A DNA stretch of 48,460 nucleotides from Pedosphaera sp. (GCA_002686885.1 NYYT01000048.1:25192-73651); one strand, 5' to 3'; counted from the first letter of the stretch, positions 1 through 11,600 are shown. Numbers and translations are program-made. The notes: generated from the sequence alone by a model not told the origin.

Positions 1-612
1 TTGGATAATCTGGCATACGGTTTCTATCAGATGATTCTCGTCAGTTTTATTGCTCCATTCAGTGTCGCCATGCTGTTGAGCCGAACCTTTACTCTTGTAT
101 TAAGTGCGGTCCTGACAGTGGTTTTGATGTCCATCAGTCAGGCAAGTGAAGTCTTGGTGGGATATCATTATGGGGCCAAACGATTCCGGAAACTGTCACA
201 GTGCGTGATGCAGTCTGCAATCGCGGCCTCGATATTGACAACAGCTCTGGCGATCTCTCTTTATATTTTTACGGAGCCATTGATCAAATTGTTCACCGAT
301 CAGACAACCATTCATGGACTGGTCAAAGAGCTACTGTGGTTGACCATTTTCGTGCAGCCATTCAGTGCGGTCAATACGATCTTGTTTCATTCGTTAAAAA
401 CCCTGGGAGACGTCAAAATTCCTGTTGCTGGCACCCAAATCATGATGTGGGGACTAAGCGTGCCGATGGCTTATTTTCTCGCCGTGAGTTCCGGTATGGG
501 TGTGATCGGGCTTTGGTATGTATTGATCATGGAAGAATTGCTCAAAGCTTTGTTCTTGATGCTGCGCTGGTGCTTGCGTTTTAGGAAACACTCCAAATCT
601 GACATTGCATGA
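1..612 (+). CDS. MATE-type multidrug/metabolite exporter, C-terminal part (5' cut by window edge)
   Basis: The frame is open at base 1, and the 203 visible residues are far shorter than the roughly 440-480 of a full MATE transporter, so this is the C-terminal half. Several hydrophobic helices are visible (about residues 9-45, 70-92, 104-125, 140-160 and 163-190). The stretch around residues 45-60 (SQASEVLVGYHYGAKRFRK) matches the MATE pattern in which a helix ends at 'GxxxGAxxxxR'. MATE proteins are inner-membrane drug or metabolite antiporters driven by sodium or protons. Here it would be the export candidate for the lipopeptide made by the neighbouring genes. It converges on the thioesterase gene, with 15 bases between the stops. 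The family call is fairly safe; the link to the cluster product is inference from position. Confidence 0.72.
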   Translation: MDNLAYGFYQMILVSFIAPFSVAMLLSRTFTLVLSAVLTVVLMSISQASEVLVGYHYGAKRFRKLSQCVMQSAIAASILTTALAISLYIFTEPLIKLFTDQTTIHGLVKELLWLTIFVQPFSAVNTILFHSLKTLGDVKIPVAGTQIMMWGLSVPMAYFLAVSSGMGVIGLWYVLIMEELLKALFLMLRWCLRFRKHSKSDIA

Positions 613-627
613 GTGTCACAGAGCTTT

Positions 628-1380
628 TCACATTGGATGCGTTTGCCGTGTTTGCATCAATTGGCCAATTAAGGATTCAACTGTCGTCAGCAAGGTTTGC
701 CCTGTAAGTGTGTGCGGTTGGCCCTTCAAAGTGTGAAGCTTGAAACGGTTCTGGGTGCATTCCGACCATGCTCCCATTTCTTCAACTGAAAGAATCGGAT
801 CCCGGTCCGAGACCAAAGCATCAATCGGGCATTTCAGTGGAATCAAGGATTCACAACGATATTCTTCGCACACTTTAAAATCTGCCCGTAGTATCGGTTC
901 ATAAATGTCCATGGCCTCATTGTTTTCAATGATTTCCCGAGGCATTCCGCCGAGTTTCTCGATTTCCTCTCGAAGGGTTTTGCTATCCAGTTCATGCAGT
1001 CGGTGTTTGTATTCCACCTGCGGAGCCCTGCCTGCCAACGAATAAAAATGAACCGGTGCAGGGAGATTGCAATTCAACCATTGTCGGACGATTTCAAAAC
1101 CAACCAGTGCACCCATGCTATACCCGAAGATGACATAAGGATTTTCAGGAATGAAACTTAGTTCACGCGCCAACTGATGCGCCAAGGATTCAATGGTATT
1201 TGGCACAGGTTCCAAAGCTCTGCCTTCACGCCCAGGCATGGCGACCGGACAAATGGAGATTTGTTGAGTCTCCAGAGACATCAGTCCACGGAAAATACTG
1301 GGTCCAACCCCAGCAGGAGGGAGACACAGAAAACGGATTTGGTTTGGAGGCAGTGGTCTGCCAAATCGTTGAAGACTCAT
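628..1380 (-). CDS. Type II (editing) thioesterase
   Basis: An alpha/beta hydrolase of the stand-alone type II thioesterase family. These enzymes remove stalled or wrongly primed acyl groups from carrier-protein phosphopantetheine arms of NRPS/PKS lines. Counting from the Met at 1380 (250 residues, the usual size), the nucleophile motif GYSMG has Ser88, the acid is Asp in VSDRD near 194, and the His is in GQPHTLTG near 223. The N-terminal LCLPPAGVG fits the family's first beta-strand and oxyanion loop. An upstream in-frame ATG at 1449 would add 23 residues and overlap the preceding gene by 59 bases. I prefer 1380, which sits 10 bases after that gene's stop. Neither start has a clear ribosome site. 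It is the last gene of the leftward operon. With no integrated thioesterase visible, it could also assist release. Confidence 0.88.
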   Translation of the reverse strand: MSLQRFGRPLPPNQIRFLCLPPAGVGPSIFRGLMSLETQQISICPVAMPGREGRALEPVPNTIESLAHQLARELSFIPENPYVIFGYSMGALVGFEIVRQWLNCNLPAPVHFYSLAGRAPQVEYKHRLHELDSKTLREEIEKLGGMPREIIENNEAMDIYEPILRADFKVCEEYRCESLIPLKCPIDALVSDRDPILSVEEMGAWSECTQNRFKLHTLKGQPHTLTGQTLLTTVESLIGQLMQTRQTHPM

Positions 1381-1390
1381 TGTTTTGGTG

Positions 1391-2371
1391 TCAGGACTGA
1401 AACAGGAAATCAAATTTACCTTTGAGCAGTTTTCTCGGTCCGGGTTCATTCATGCGCCAGATTTTGGCGTCGAGTATGAAATGGATCCAAGTCAGTAAGA
1501 TACCACACACAAAAAGTGCCTGATTTCCCGCCAGACGATGGAGGATAAATCCTCCACCAATAAAACTGACTGTGAAAGCCAGGATGGATTTGATCGCTTT
1601 GCCGGTGGCTCTCGAAACGGTGAACACCATGAGCAGATACTGGAATCCATGCGCCAGTGCATAACTCCAAAAGGCATAATCGGAGTGAGCCAGCGTTACG
1701 GCGGGCAGAAAGAAAAAAAAGGAAGCCAAGGTAAAGATCATCATCCTGGGTTTGGAAAAGGCGTTGCGATGTTTGAAGACGACAGTGGCAAGCAGGATCC
1801 CACCCAAAATATAGACTATCAATGCAGCGGTATAGAGCCCGTTTTGTTGGTGTTCCAGCCACGATTCATCTTCCATGGCGGCCTGGGTCAATGCAGGCAT
1901 GATTGCCAATACACCGGCAAGGGCAGGGAGTAGAAGGAGGTGGGATAGAATGCGCGGCGCTCGGTTCCCTTCACTTGCGGCGACGAAAGCAATCAGTCCG
2001 TAATTCTGTTTCTGATAATGAAAATGTAGCCAGAACAAATGAAAGATGAAAATACCTGCGATGAATGTCTGAGCCACGCTGAATGCCGATCCCCAAAGTA
2101 ATGCAATCCCTGTGATGACAATCCCAGCAATTGGCAGAACAAAAAAACGACATTTCATGGGCTGCATGATGGCTCGCACCGACTGATCGGAATAGATACA
2201 GGCTGTACTCGCGACATGACCCACACCTCCGGCAAAAATGGCCAGGCCCAACAGCATGGATTGATTAAATGGAAAGGACGCCACCGCCATCGCTGGTAAT
2301 GCCACCAGGGGTGCCAGGGTGGTCACCAGGAGTGCGTTTACGAAGAGAGATTTTTTGATTGAATCTTGCAT
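1391..2371 (-). CDS. Polytopic membrane protein with conserved-looking histidine motifs, function unknown
   Basis: A 326-residue protein with about eight hydrophobic segments (roughly 9-30, 37-56, 75-94, 98-117, 143-162, 178-197, 211-228, 262-300). Polar and His residues lie at membrane edges: His52 in GHVAST, H111xxxxH116xH118 followed by YQKQNYG, AHGFQYL with His241, and H297FILDAKIWR. Clustered His and Asp of this kind resemble the metal sites of membrane desaturase/hydroxylase-like enzymes, but I do not recognise a named family. It begins 12 bases after the stop of the Ser-module NRPS and ends 10 bases before the preferred thioesterase start, so it belongs to the same operon. It could tailor the lipid, help transport, or give self-protection. 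None of these is shown by the sequence. Confidence 0.6.
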   Translation of the reverse strand: MQDSIKKSLFVNALLVTTLAPLVALPAMAVASFPFNQSMLLGLAIFAGGVGHVASTACIYSDQSVRAIMQPMKCRFFVLPIAGIVITGIALLWGSAFSVAQTFIAGIFIFHLFWLHFHYQKQNYGLIAFVAASEGNRAPRILSHLLLLPALAGVLAIMPALTQAAMEDESWLEHQQNGLYTAALIVYILGGILLATVVFKHRNAFSKPRMMIFTLASFFFFLPAVTLAHSDYAFWSYALAHGFQYLLMVFTVSRATGKAIKSILAFTVSFIGGGFILHRLAGNQALFVCGILLTWIHFILDAKIWRMNEPGPRKLLKGKFDFLFQS

Positions 2372-2383
2372 GTGACTGTGCGG

Positions 2384-5300
2384 CTAGTCGATTTCGACTT
2401 CAATGTGGGTCGAATCCGTTGTCACATCTTGTTGGGAAACAATGCGTAGAGCATCGATGTGATTGGCCAGATCGGCAAGCACAGGATTTTCAAACAGCTC
2501 TCTCAGCTCCAATTTGATTTCAAATTGTTTTCGCAATCTTGTGGCGGTTCGAGTCGCGGTAAGAGAATGGCCCCCCAACTCGAAAAAATGATCCATGACT
2601 CCAAAGTCCTTTTTACCCAAGATTTCCTCCCATATCTGCAGGATGATTTGCTCGGTGGAATTTCTTGGCAAGACGCGTTTCGGACGTACTTGTTCGGGTG
2701 GTTTGGGCAGTGCTTTTCGATCTAATTTGCCGTTCGCAGTCAAAGGTGTTTCGTCAAGGATCACCATCTGTCGAGGTATCATGGCATCAGAGAGAAGATC
2801 TTTCAGAAACACCTTCAACACTTTTTCAGGTTGGCTCATGATGGGGGACTCATTTTGCCCCGGCTTCAGAGTGATGTAAGCGATGATTTGTGGATCATTC
2901 CTGCCTTCGGAGTCACTTACGATTGAAACTGCCTGCGAGATGGCTGGATGGGATTTGAGTGCGGTATCAATTTCCGCTAGTTCAATACGTTGCCCCCTTA
3001 TTTTAATTTGATTGTCTTGTCGTCCCAAGAATTCGATGGCTCCATCTTCGCGGTATCGGGCTCGATCTCCTGTCCGGTAGAGTGTTTCAGATTGGTGTGG
3101 ATGAACATCGGAATTTGTTGATTTTCGAAACGGGTTGGGTAAAAACCGTTCTGCTGTAAGACCGGGTTGATTCAGATAGGCACGGGCCAAACCTGTCCCA
3201 CCGATATAGAGTTCACCTTCGATACCTATGGGCACACATTTCATATGACGATCAAGCAAATGGATCGTCGTGTTGGCGATGGGTTTTCCTATTGGAACAG
3301 CGCTTGGATTTTTCTCAAGTTGGCAATTCCAGGCGGTGACATCAATCGCTGCCTCGGTTGGTCCGTAAAGGTTGTGTAATGCAACATGCGGCAATTTTTC
3401 ATGACAGATCTTTTGAGCGGTCACCGAAAGGGTGTCTCCGCTACAAATGATGCGTTTCAAATCCAAACAGGTTTCCACGCCGGGTGCTTCCAAAAACGCG
3501 TCCAGCATCGGTGGTACAAAATGGACCGTGGTGATCTTTTCGCTGCGAATCATTTCTACCAGTGCCTCAGCGTCACGATGTTTTTCCGGGGGTGCCATCA
3601 CCAGAGTGGATCCCGTGAACATGGGCCAGAAGAATTCCCAGACCGAAACATCGAAGCCGGTCGGGGTTTTTTGCAGTACTCTGTCTGAAATATCCAACTG
3701 ATACTGATCCTGCATCCAGAGAAGCCGGTTTACAATGGCTCCGTGCGTGTTGATGACTCCTTTGGGTCGTCCAGTAGAGCCGGATGTGTAGATGACGTAA
3801 GCGGTGTTTTCCGGATTAAACCGAGGACTTTGCATGGACCCCTTTTGCGTTTCTGCATCTAAATGACGTACATCGATCAGGGGGGCATTCCATTCCAGCT
3901 CAGGCAAATTCTGGGTTCCGTCTACCAGAATGGCGGATGGACTTGATGCGTCCAGGATGGACTGGAGTCGTAAAAGGGGTTGAGACGGGTCCAATGGCAG
4001 GTAGGCAGCTCCGCTCTTGATGATGGAAAGCAGGGCAAGGGGAAGGTGTACGCAACGATCCATGTAAACGGCTACCCTGTCTTCCGGTCCAGCCCCCGTC
4101 TTTTGCAGTTGGTGAGCCAGTCGATCTGCTGTGGTATGCAAATCTTGGAAGGTGAATATGTCATTTTCATGGATACTCGTCACGGCGGGACCTTCAATGG
4201 TGCGAGTTGAGTTGAGCAGTTCCAGGAGCGTCTGGTTGGTTGGATCCCACGTGCGACTTGTTTGGTTCCACCCATCCATGAGTCGATGCTCTGCATCACC
4301 CAGCATGGATATATCTTCCAATTTCTGGTCACCACCCTGTGAGATTGCCTTGAGGACTCTGCCGATATGTTGGAGTAGTAGGTCAACTTGTTTCGCTGTG
4401 AGTCGTTCTGACTGGAATTTGGCCTTGAACTGAAGTGCAGGTCCGTCCGTTGCCAACAGGGTCAACGGTAAATGCGTCCACTCATCAAATGTGACCCTCT
4501 CCAAATGGATCAATCCACTTTCTGTACCTTCCTGGAGGGTAACCGGGTAACTTTCCAGGACAAACAAACAATCGAAGAGAGGATTGCCTTGATGCGTCCA
4601 CGTTTGAATGTCTCGCAGCGAGACGTGCTGGAAAGGTGCCGTACTGGATTGGTCTTGTTGAATGTTTTTCAACCAGGATAAGATGGATTGATTCTGTGAC
4701 ACAGCCATTCGAACGGGGATGGTATTGATTAAAAGACCGATCATCGACATGGCATCTGGCAGTGTGGGTGGACGTCCGGAAACGGTTGTGCCAAGTGTCA
4801 CCTCCGGATTGTCTGTGTAACGGCTGAACACGATTCCCAAGCTTCCCAAAAGTAGATTGTTCAGGGTGAGACCATGGTTCTTTGTAAATTGCCGCACGTG
4901 CAAGGATTCGTCTTCGGTGAGCGAAAACGTTGTTTCTTTCATTTCCGGAATGCGTGACACGTGTGCGGACGCATTTGGAGGAATGACACTGTGAGTTTGG
5001 ATTCCTTCCAGTCTGGTTTCCCAGAATGATTTGGACTGAACTGGATCCTGATCCTTCAACCAACGAATAAAATCCGCATATCGACTTTGTACACCAGGTA
5101 GACGTCGAGTCGTGTCAGGATCCTGGATGGTTCGGACATAATCTAGGAGTGTTTCCTGCAGGAGCAGACCTGCCGACCATCCGTCCATGATCAAATGGTG
5201 GTGGCAGAGGATCAGATAATGTGATGATTCCGTTCTGCGAATCAGCGTGATTCGCATCAATGGTGGTCGATGCAAATTGAACGGCATTGACCGATTAGCG

Positions 5301-5623
5301 GCCAGAAAGTTTTGAAGTTTGATGGCTTGTTCGTCGGCCTGTGTATTGGACCAATCCTGTTCCACCCAGGAAAGTTCCGATTCACGATAGACCACTTGGA
5401 ATGGTTCATCGCGTTGTTCCCATTGGAATCCGGTGCGTAGGATGGTATGCCGCATCAATGCACGCTCCCATGCTGTTTTCAAAACGGTCGATTCGATGGG
5501 GCCGGACAGTGCAAGGCAGATTTGCGGCACATAAATACCACTGCCAGGAGCCAGCAGCGAGTGAAACAGGAGTCCCTGCTGCATCGGCGAAAGGGGATAC
5601 ATATCTTCGATCTTGGCCTTCAT
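2384..5623 (-). CDS. NRPS, single module C-A(Ser)-PCP
   Basis: A 1079-residue elongation module. Condensation domain about 5-430: it starts YPLSPMQQGLLFHSLL, the form typical of domains accepting a D-residue from an upstream epimerase, and has an intact HHLIMDG (142-148). Adenylation domain about 470-975: YTSGSTGRPKG is intact, and the pocket read by eye is D-V-W-H-I-S-L-I-D-K, close to the serine code DVWHLSLIDK. Carrier domain: FFELGGHSL, Ser1020. No thioesterase or reductase follows. The protein ends in an acidic, alternating tail, THIEVEID. It overlaps the Gly/D-Ala NRPS by 4 bases (ATGA), so translation is coupled. Its N-terminus (KIEDMYPLSP) pairs well with the C-terminal LQDLLEDIE of that epimerase-ending protein. 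It probably adds Ser after D-Ala and may be the last module. Family certain; substrate likely. Confidence 0.93.
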   Translation of the reverse strand: MKAKIEDMYPLSPMQQGLLFHSLLAPGSGIYVPQICLALSGPIESTVLKTAWERALMRHTILRTGFQWEQRDEPFQVVYRESELSWVEQDWSNTQADEQAIKLQNFLAANRSMPFNLHRPPLMRITLIRRTESSHYLILCHHHLIMDGWSAGLLLQETLLDYVRTIQDPDTTRRLPGVQSRYADFIRWLKDQDPVQSKSFWETRLEGIQTHSVIPPNASAHVSRIPEMKETTFSLTEDESLHVRQFTKNHGLTLNNLLLGSLGIVFSRYTDNPEVTLGTTVSGRPPTLPDAMSMIGLLINTIPVRMAVSQNQSILSWLKNIQQDQSSTAPFQHVSLRDIQTWTHQGNPLFDCLFVLESYPVTLQEGTESGLIHLERVTFDEWTHLPLTLLATDGPALQFKAKFQSERLTAKQVDLLLQHIGRVLKAISQGGDQKLEDISMLGDAEHRLMDGWNQTSRTWDPTNQTLLELLNSTRTIEGPAVTSIHENDIFTFQDLHTTADRLAHQLQKTGAGPEDRVAVYMDRCVHLPLALLSIIKSGAAYLPLDPSQPLLRLQSILDASSPSAILVDGTQNLPELEWNAPLIDVRHLDAETQKGSMQSPRFNPENTAYVIYTSGSTGRPKGVINTHGAIVNRLLWMQDQYQLDISDRVLQKTPTGFDVSVWEFFWPMFTGSTLVMAPPEKHRDAEALVEMIRSEKITTVHFVPPMLDAFLEAPGVETCLDLKRIICSGDTLSVTAQKICHEKLPHVALHNLYGPTEAAIDVTAWNCQLEKNPSAVPIGKPIANTTIHLLDRHMKCVPIGIEGELYIGGTGLARAYLNQPGLTAERFLPNPFRKSTNSDVHPHQSETLYRTGDRARYREDGAIEFLGRQDNQIKIRGQRIELAEIDTALKSHPAISQAVSIVSDSEGRNDPQIIAYITLKPGQNESPIMSQPEKVLKVFLKDLLSDAMIPRQMVILDETPLTANGKLDRKALPKPPEQVRPKRVLPRNSTEQIILQIWEEILGKKDFGVMDHFFELGGHSLTATRTATRLRKQFEIKLELRELFENPVLADLANHIDALRIVSQQDVTTDSTHIEVEID

Positions 5624-8600
5624 TCAATGTCTTCGAGAAGATCTTGGAGTTCGCCTGGTTTGAGATCCATCAGCGGAAATTCCGATTCGACGTAACCGGA
5701 TTGACTATCCGGCGCAAGGCAGAAAGTAATCAAATCCAGAATATTTTGTTGATAGGCCTTCCCTAACTTGCGCATGGTTTTTTCTTCGTGTTTATTGCCG
5801 CCGTAAATCCAATGTATTTGAAGCTCCCCATCGATCACGATGGCATTCAACTCAAATAATACATCTCTTGGATCATCAGGGTGCCTTGCATTCCCGGTGT
5901 TTTCAGGTGCTCTGGCGAACAGCGATTGCGGGCCAAATAGCTGATCAGATTGTCCAAGATAATTAAACCGGACAGTGGGTCCGTTCTGGTCGGCGAGCTT
6001 GCGGGTGTTGTGTTGATTGCCCCAGCGCAATAAGCCATAGCTTAAACCATGATCAAGTGCACCACGCAGGGCTTCCTTACTTGCTTTCAGGGAATGATCA
6101 GGGCTCTGTTCATGATGGGTTTGGATGACGGCCGGATATAAACATGTCAACCATCCAACAGTGCGCGAAAGGTCCATGTTGGAACGGCCCGTTTCCCTGC
6201 CGTGACCTTCCAATTGTAAGGCAAGTAGAGATTGGCCGGACCACCGAGTAAGTGTCCTGGCCAGTGCTGCGATGAGCAACTCATCGACTCGAATACTGTA
6301 ATGGTTGGGGACGTCTCCAAGCAATTGGGTGGTCTGGTCACGCTTCAGTGAAACCCGAATCGTTTTCGCATCGCCCATGAGATTGTTTTCCTGAGGGTGA
6401 TCCTGCGGGATTTTGGATGTATGACATGCTTCTTCAATGTTTCGCCAATGGTTTTCACGATTGGAAAAGTCCTGTTGATTGAGGTAACCCATCCATTCCG
6501 GTATCGAGTGGGAAGGCATGGGGAGTTCAACATTTCCATGACGTTCTAATTGGTGGTAAATGAACTGAAGGTCTCCCAACAGAATGCGCCATGAGACTCC
6601 GTCGACGATGAGATGATGGCAAACAACCAGCAACCGTCGTATGGATTGGTTCTGGTGATCACGCATATCGAAGTAGACGACTCTCCAAAGCGGGCCTCGA
6701 TGCAATTCAAAATCAGATTGTGCTTCTGAGGCGACTTGATGGATACGTTGTGAAGGATCGTCACAAGTTTCCTGAATCACCCTCAAAGGTGGTCTTGATT
6801 GAAGTGCTAGGAATCGTTGAATCCAACGCCCTTCCTCTCGATGGAAAACCGCTCTCAGCGCCGGGTGATGTTCGCTCAGTCCCTTTAGGGCGATGCGAAG
6901 GTGATCCGGGTCCAAGGGTTCCTTCACATCCAACAAGAGGGATTGGTTCCAGTGCTCGGGATGTTTGAGCGGCAATTGGAAAAACCAATTCTGGATGGGG
7001 TTGAGTGCGACATTCGTTTCCTGAGACGAATCCAAGCCCACTGCAGGAGGCTTGGTTGAACCATCATCGGATGGTTGGTATTCGGCCACCATGGACAAAC
7101 CCGCGATGGTTGGATGTTGAAACATATCGCGGGGTGTGAGTCGGATTCCTTCCCGTTGAGCCCTTGCAACGATCTGCAATGCGATGATGGAATCGCCTCC
7201 CAGAGAGAAAAAATTGTCGTGGATTCCCACCTTGTCATGGCCAAGAAAATCCATCCAGATGCTTGCCAGGGACGTTTCCAATGGGTTGGAAGGTTCCTCA
7301 GCAACTCGGGTTGAGTCAGGCCATTCCGGTTTAGGGAGTTGGCTCCTGTCGAGTTTGCCGTTGGGTAAGCGTTTGAATGGGGGTGTATCGACATATACCG
7401 AAGGCATCATATATGAGGGCAGTATGGTTGCCAGATGCGTTCGGTATTTACGGACGATGTCTGAATCAGGAGGCAGTGATGCCGGTTTCTGCGGGGTAGT
7501 TGCGGTGACAAAGTAAGCCACAAGCTGATGCTGCTTTGTTCCGGAGACTTTCGACATGGGGATCACCGCCACAGCAGCATCCACGATGTCCGGATGGCGG
7601 CGCAGAGCCTGCTCGATCTCACCCAGTTCAATTCGAAAGCCGCGCAATTTTATCTGATCATCCGAGCGACCTAGAAATTCAAGTTGGCCATCATACCGGT
7701 AGCGCGCGCGATCACCGGTTCGATACATGGGGCGGCCGGTTTTATCAAATGGATTGGGTATGAATGATTCAGCGGTCAGGGCAGGGCGATTCCAATACCC
7801 ACGGGCGATCCCAGTTCCGGCGAGATACAAGTCACCCGTCATGCCTTGCGGAACGGGATTTAAATGGGAATCCAATACGTAAGCATGCGTGTTATCGATC
7901 GGCAGGCCAATAGGGGTTGAAGCCCCTTTCTCTACGGCTTGCGTCAGGAAGAAAGTGGAGTAGGTGGTGTCTTCGGAAGGACCATAAAGGTTGTACACTT
8001 TCGCCTTGCTTGGATGGTTGGCATTTATTTGCTGATATAGATTCTGCACTAATTGTTTGCCTAACGGTTCCCCGGCGATATTGATTGTCCTCAGGTTCTC
8101 GGGCAGTGCCTGACTTCTAGCCCATTCAGATGCTGCGCTGGGGACCGTGTTGGCCAGACTGACTTGCATGGCCTGTGGGAGGGTTGCCAGTTCGAGGGCG
8201 TTTTCTGCCAAAATAACCGTGCCTCCCGTGCAAAGCGGTACAAAGATTTCAAACACGGACAGATCAAAACAAATCGATGTCGAAGCAAGTGTTGCCGATA
8301 GCTCTTCGGGTGAATACATGGTTTTGGCCCATTCGACCAAAGCCGTTGCATTGCCGTGTTCAATGATAACGCCTTTGGGTGTGCCGGTGGAGCCCGAAGT
8401 GTAGATGATATAGGCGGTATGATTTGAATGTGTCGTTGTGATCTTGGGTGCCTGAGGTTCGGTCTGATCGACACTATTTGTTGGGGTGACCTTTATGATG
8501 TTTTCGGGGATCAACGAACCGTTTTCCGCATCGGTGATGACGCAATGAATATGGGCGTCATCCAGGATTAAATCCATGCGTGAAGATGGATATGCAGGAT

Positions 8601-11600
8601 CAAGAGGAACATAGGCGGCACCTGCATTGAGTGTGCCCAAGATGGCGACTATAAGATCAGGCGTGCGATCCATGCAAATGCCCACATGCGATCCTAGACC
8701 AACACCGATTGATTGCAGGTGTTCGGTCAGTTGACTCGCTCTATTGGCAAGATTCCGATAAGAGACGTTTGCATTGCCATGAATGATGGCGGTTTGATCG
8801 GGAGTATTTTTTGCCTGTTGAAAAAAGCCCAAATGCAGTCCGGTGGCCCTGATGGATGGGCGTCTCAGCGCATCGTTGGTTTGAGCGTTCGCTTTTAATG
8901 TCAGATGATCTAGTGGCTCTTCTGGCCCTTTAGTGATGGAATTAAGCAGGCATTGAAAAGCTGAAACCATCGCAGTCATGGTGCCTTCACCAAAAAGGTC
9001 TTGACGGTATTCAAACTGCCCGATGAGTTGTCGATCTTCCTGGGCCATGCTGAGCGTCAGGTCGAATTTGCAGGATCCGGCAGGTAGCGGAAAGGGTTCT
9101 ATTTCGGAGCCAGGTCGAACATCTCCCGGGAATTGATCCTGCCAGAGAAAACACACCTGAAACAACGGTGTGCGATCCCAGTCACGTTCCGATTCCACCA
9201 GACCAATTAACGCTTCAAACGGTACATTCTGATGATCGAGTCCGTCGATCACTGTTTGTTTCACCTGCTTGATCAAATCGGAGAATGATTCTTTACCCCC
9301 AATGCGAGAGCGATACACCAGTGTGTTCACAAACAAGCCGATGCTTTGTTCCAAATCCGGGTGCGGCCGATGTCCTACCGGACTGCCCACCAGGATATCA
9401 TTTTGTTCGGAGTAACGATAGAGCAAGATCTTGAAAGCTGCCAACAAGGTCATAAACAACGTTGCTTTCCGTTCCTTGCTGAGATTTTCAATCGCTTCGC
9501 TGGTATCAGGGGATAATCGAAATGACACCGACCCGGCACGATGAGTGGGGTCGGCGGGGCGTTCAAAATCCAATGGGAGATTCAGTCGGGTTGGGGCGTT
9601 CTTCAGTTGATCCAACCAGTAGGTTTGGCTTGAGGTCGAGTCATGGTTCTGTTCGTAGTAAGCGTAGTCACTGTAGTCCAGCGGTAAGGGTGATAGCGCT
9701 TCCCTGTCGCATCCATTTTGTGTCAGGATTGAAATTTCCTTCATCAACACTCGCAATGACCAGGCATCAGCGATGATGTGGTGTAAAACAAGTAGCAGGA
9801 TTGTGTCCTTTTCAGCCAATTTAACGGTCAGGATTCGCATCAATGGTGGCCGGGTCAAATCGAACGGCCTCCTGGCATCGGCCTTCAATGCTTTCCTGGC
9901 TTCTTCCAATTGTGTGTCCGAAGGAAGATCGGAGAGATCAAGCGACTTGAATGCCGGTTGGCAAGGTGCATGGACAACCGGGGTAGGATTTCCATCGGCA
10001 TCCTCCACGAATCCCGTTCGCAGAAGCTCATGTCGTTCGCACAGAAGAATCAGTGCCTTTAGGATCGTTTCGTTGCTAAGTGTTGATTTGACTCGGATCG
10101 CCGCAGGTATGTGATAAGCCGGGTTTTGAGGATCGAGCTTGGCCAGGATCCATTGACGCTTCTGTGCGTAAGTCATCGTGAGAGGGGTATCGGATGGACG
10201 CTTCTCGACGGCGACATTGATGCAAGATTTGGATGCGGCCCCGATGGTTGCCTTGGTTTTTTCGATGGATGCAGCAAGATCGCTCAACACTGGGTGTTCA
10301 AACAGGCTGCGTAGTGCGAAATTTATTTGAAAAGTATCTCGGATGCGTGTTGTCAGTCGTGCTGCCAACAGGGAGTGACCTCCTGCATCAAAGAAATGGG
10401 TGGAACGGTTGGTTATTTTGCGATTGAGTAATTCCTGCCAGATTTTGGCCAAGGTGATTTCCGTTTCGCTTACAGGTGGGGGAGAACTCTGAGCGATGGG
10501 ATCCTGTCGATGGTCATCCGGTTTCGGTAACGCGTTGCGATCGATTTTACCATTGGGTGTCAAAGGGAACTGATCCAGAAAGATCCAGCCGGAAGGTCTC
10601 ATGTAGGTAGGAAGTCGACCGTTCAGATACCGTTCCAACTCCTTCTCATCAGGACGGTCCGCTGAAGCTTGCAAGATGCAATATGCAACAAGGCGTGGGT
10701 TTCCATCGGCATCATGCAGTGTGACGAGCGCCGTTTCCACCAGTGGATGCTCAGTCAAGGCAGTTTCGATTTCTCCCAGCTCAATGCGATAGCCTCTTAA
10801 TTTGACCTGATGATCCAAGCGACCCAGAAACTCCAAGGTGCCATCATCCTTGAATCGTACTCGATCACCGGTTGCATAGCAGCCCGTGGGGCCTGATTTG
10901 CCGCCGGATTCAGTGAGATGAATGGTTCTGAATTTTTCGGCGGTCAGAGAAGCCCGCTCGTGGTATCCCGGACTGAGTCCCTGACCTGAAATATATAGTT
11001 CACCCGGTACGCCGATTGGAACAGGTTTGTCATTTTCATCGAGTACGTGAAAACCGGTGTTGAATATAGGACCTCCAATGGGGACAGTGTTTCCCTTGAG
11101 CATCGTTTGGGTGAGTCTTAGTGCTCCTGACCAAATGGTCGTTTCGGTAGGTCCGTAAAGATTCCATAGTTGCGCTCCTTTGGTTAGGAGCGTACGCGCC
11201 AATTCCAGGTCCAAAGCCTCTCCTCCGCACAACATCTTCAATGTTGGTCGACCTTTCCAACCCGAGTCGATCAGCATTCTCCAACTGGCGGGTGTAGCTT
11301 GCAGTATCGTGGTATTCGAAGAAGCCATCAGCGATGCGAGGGCAGTACCGTCTGTTGTTGTCTCTTCCTCGGCGATAACTAATTGGCCTCCAGCGATCAA
11401 CGGAAGAAGCATTTCCAGAGTAGCGATGTCAAAGGCGATTGTCGTGATGGCGAGCAGGGTGTCTTGTTCTGTCATGCCAGGAGCCGTTGCCATGGATTGG
11501 AGCAGGTTGACCAGGTTTCCATGACGAATGCGGACACCTTTGGGTTGTCCTGTGCTGCCGCTCGTATAGATCAAGTAGGCGAGATCATTTGAATCGATTT

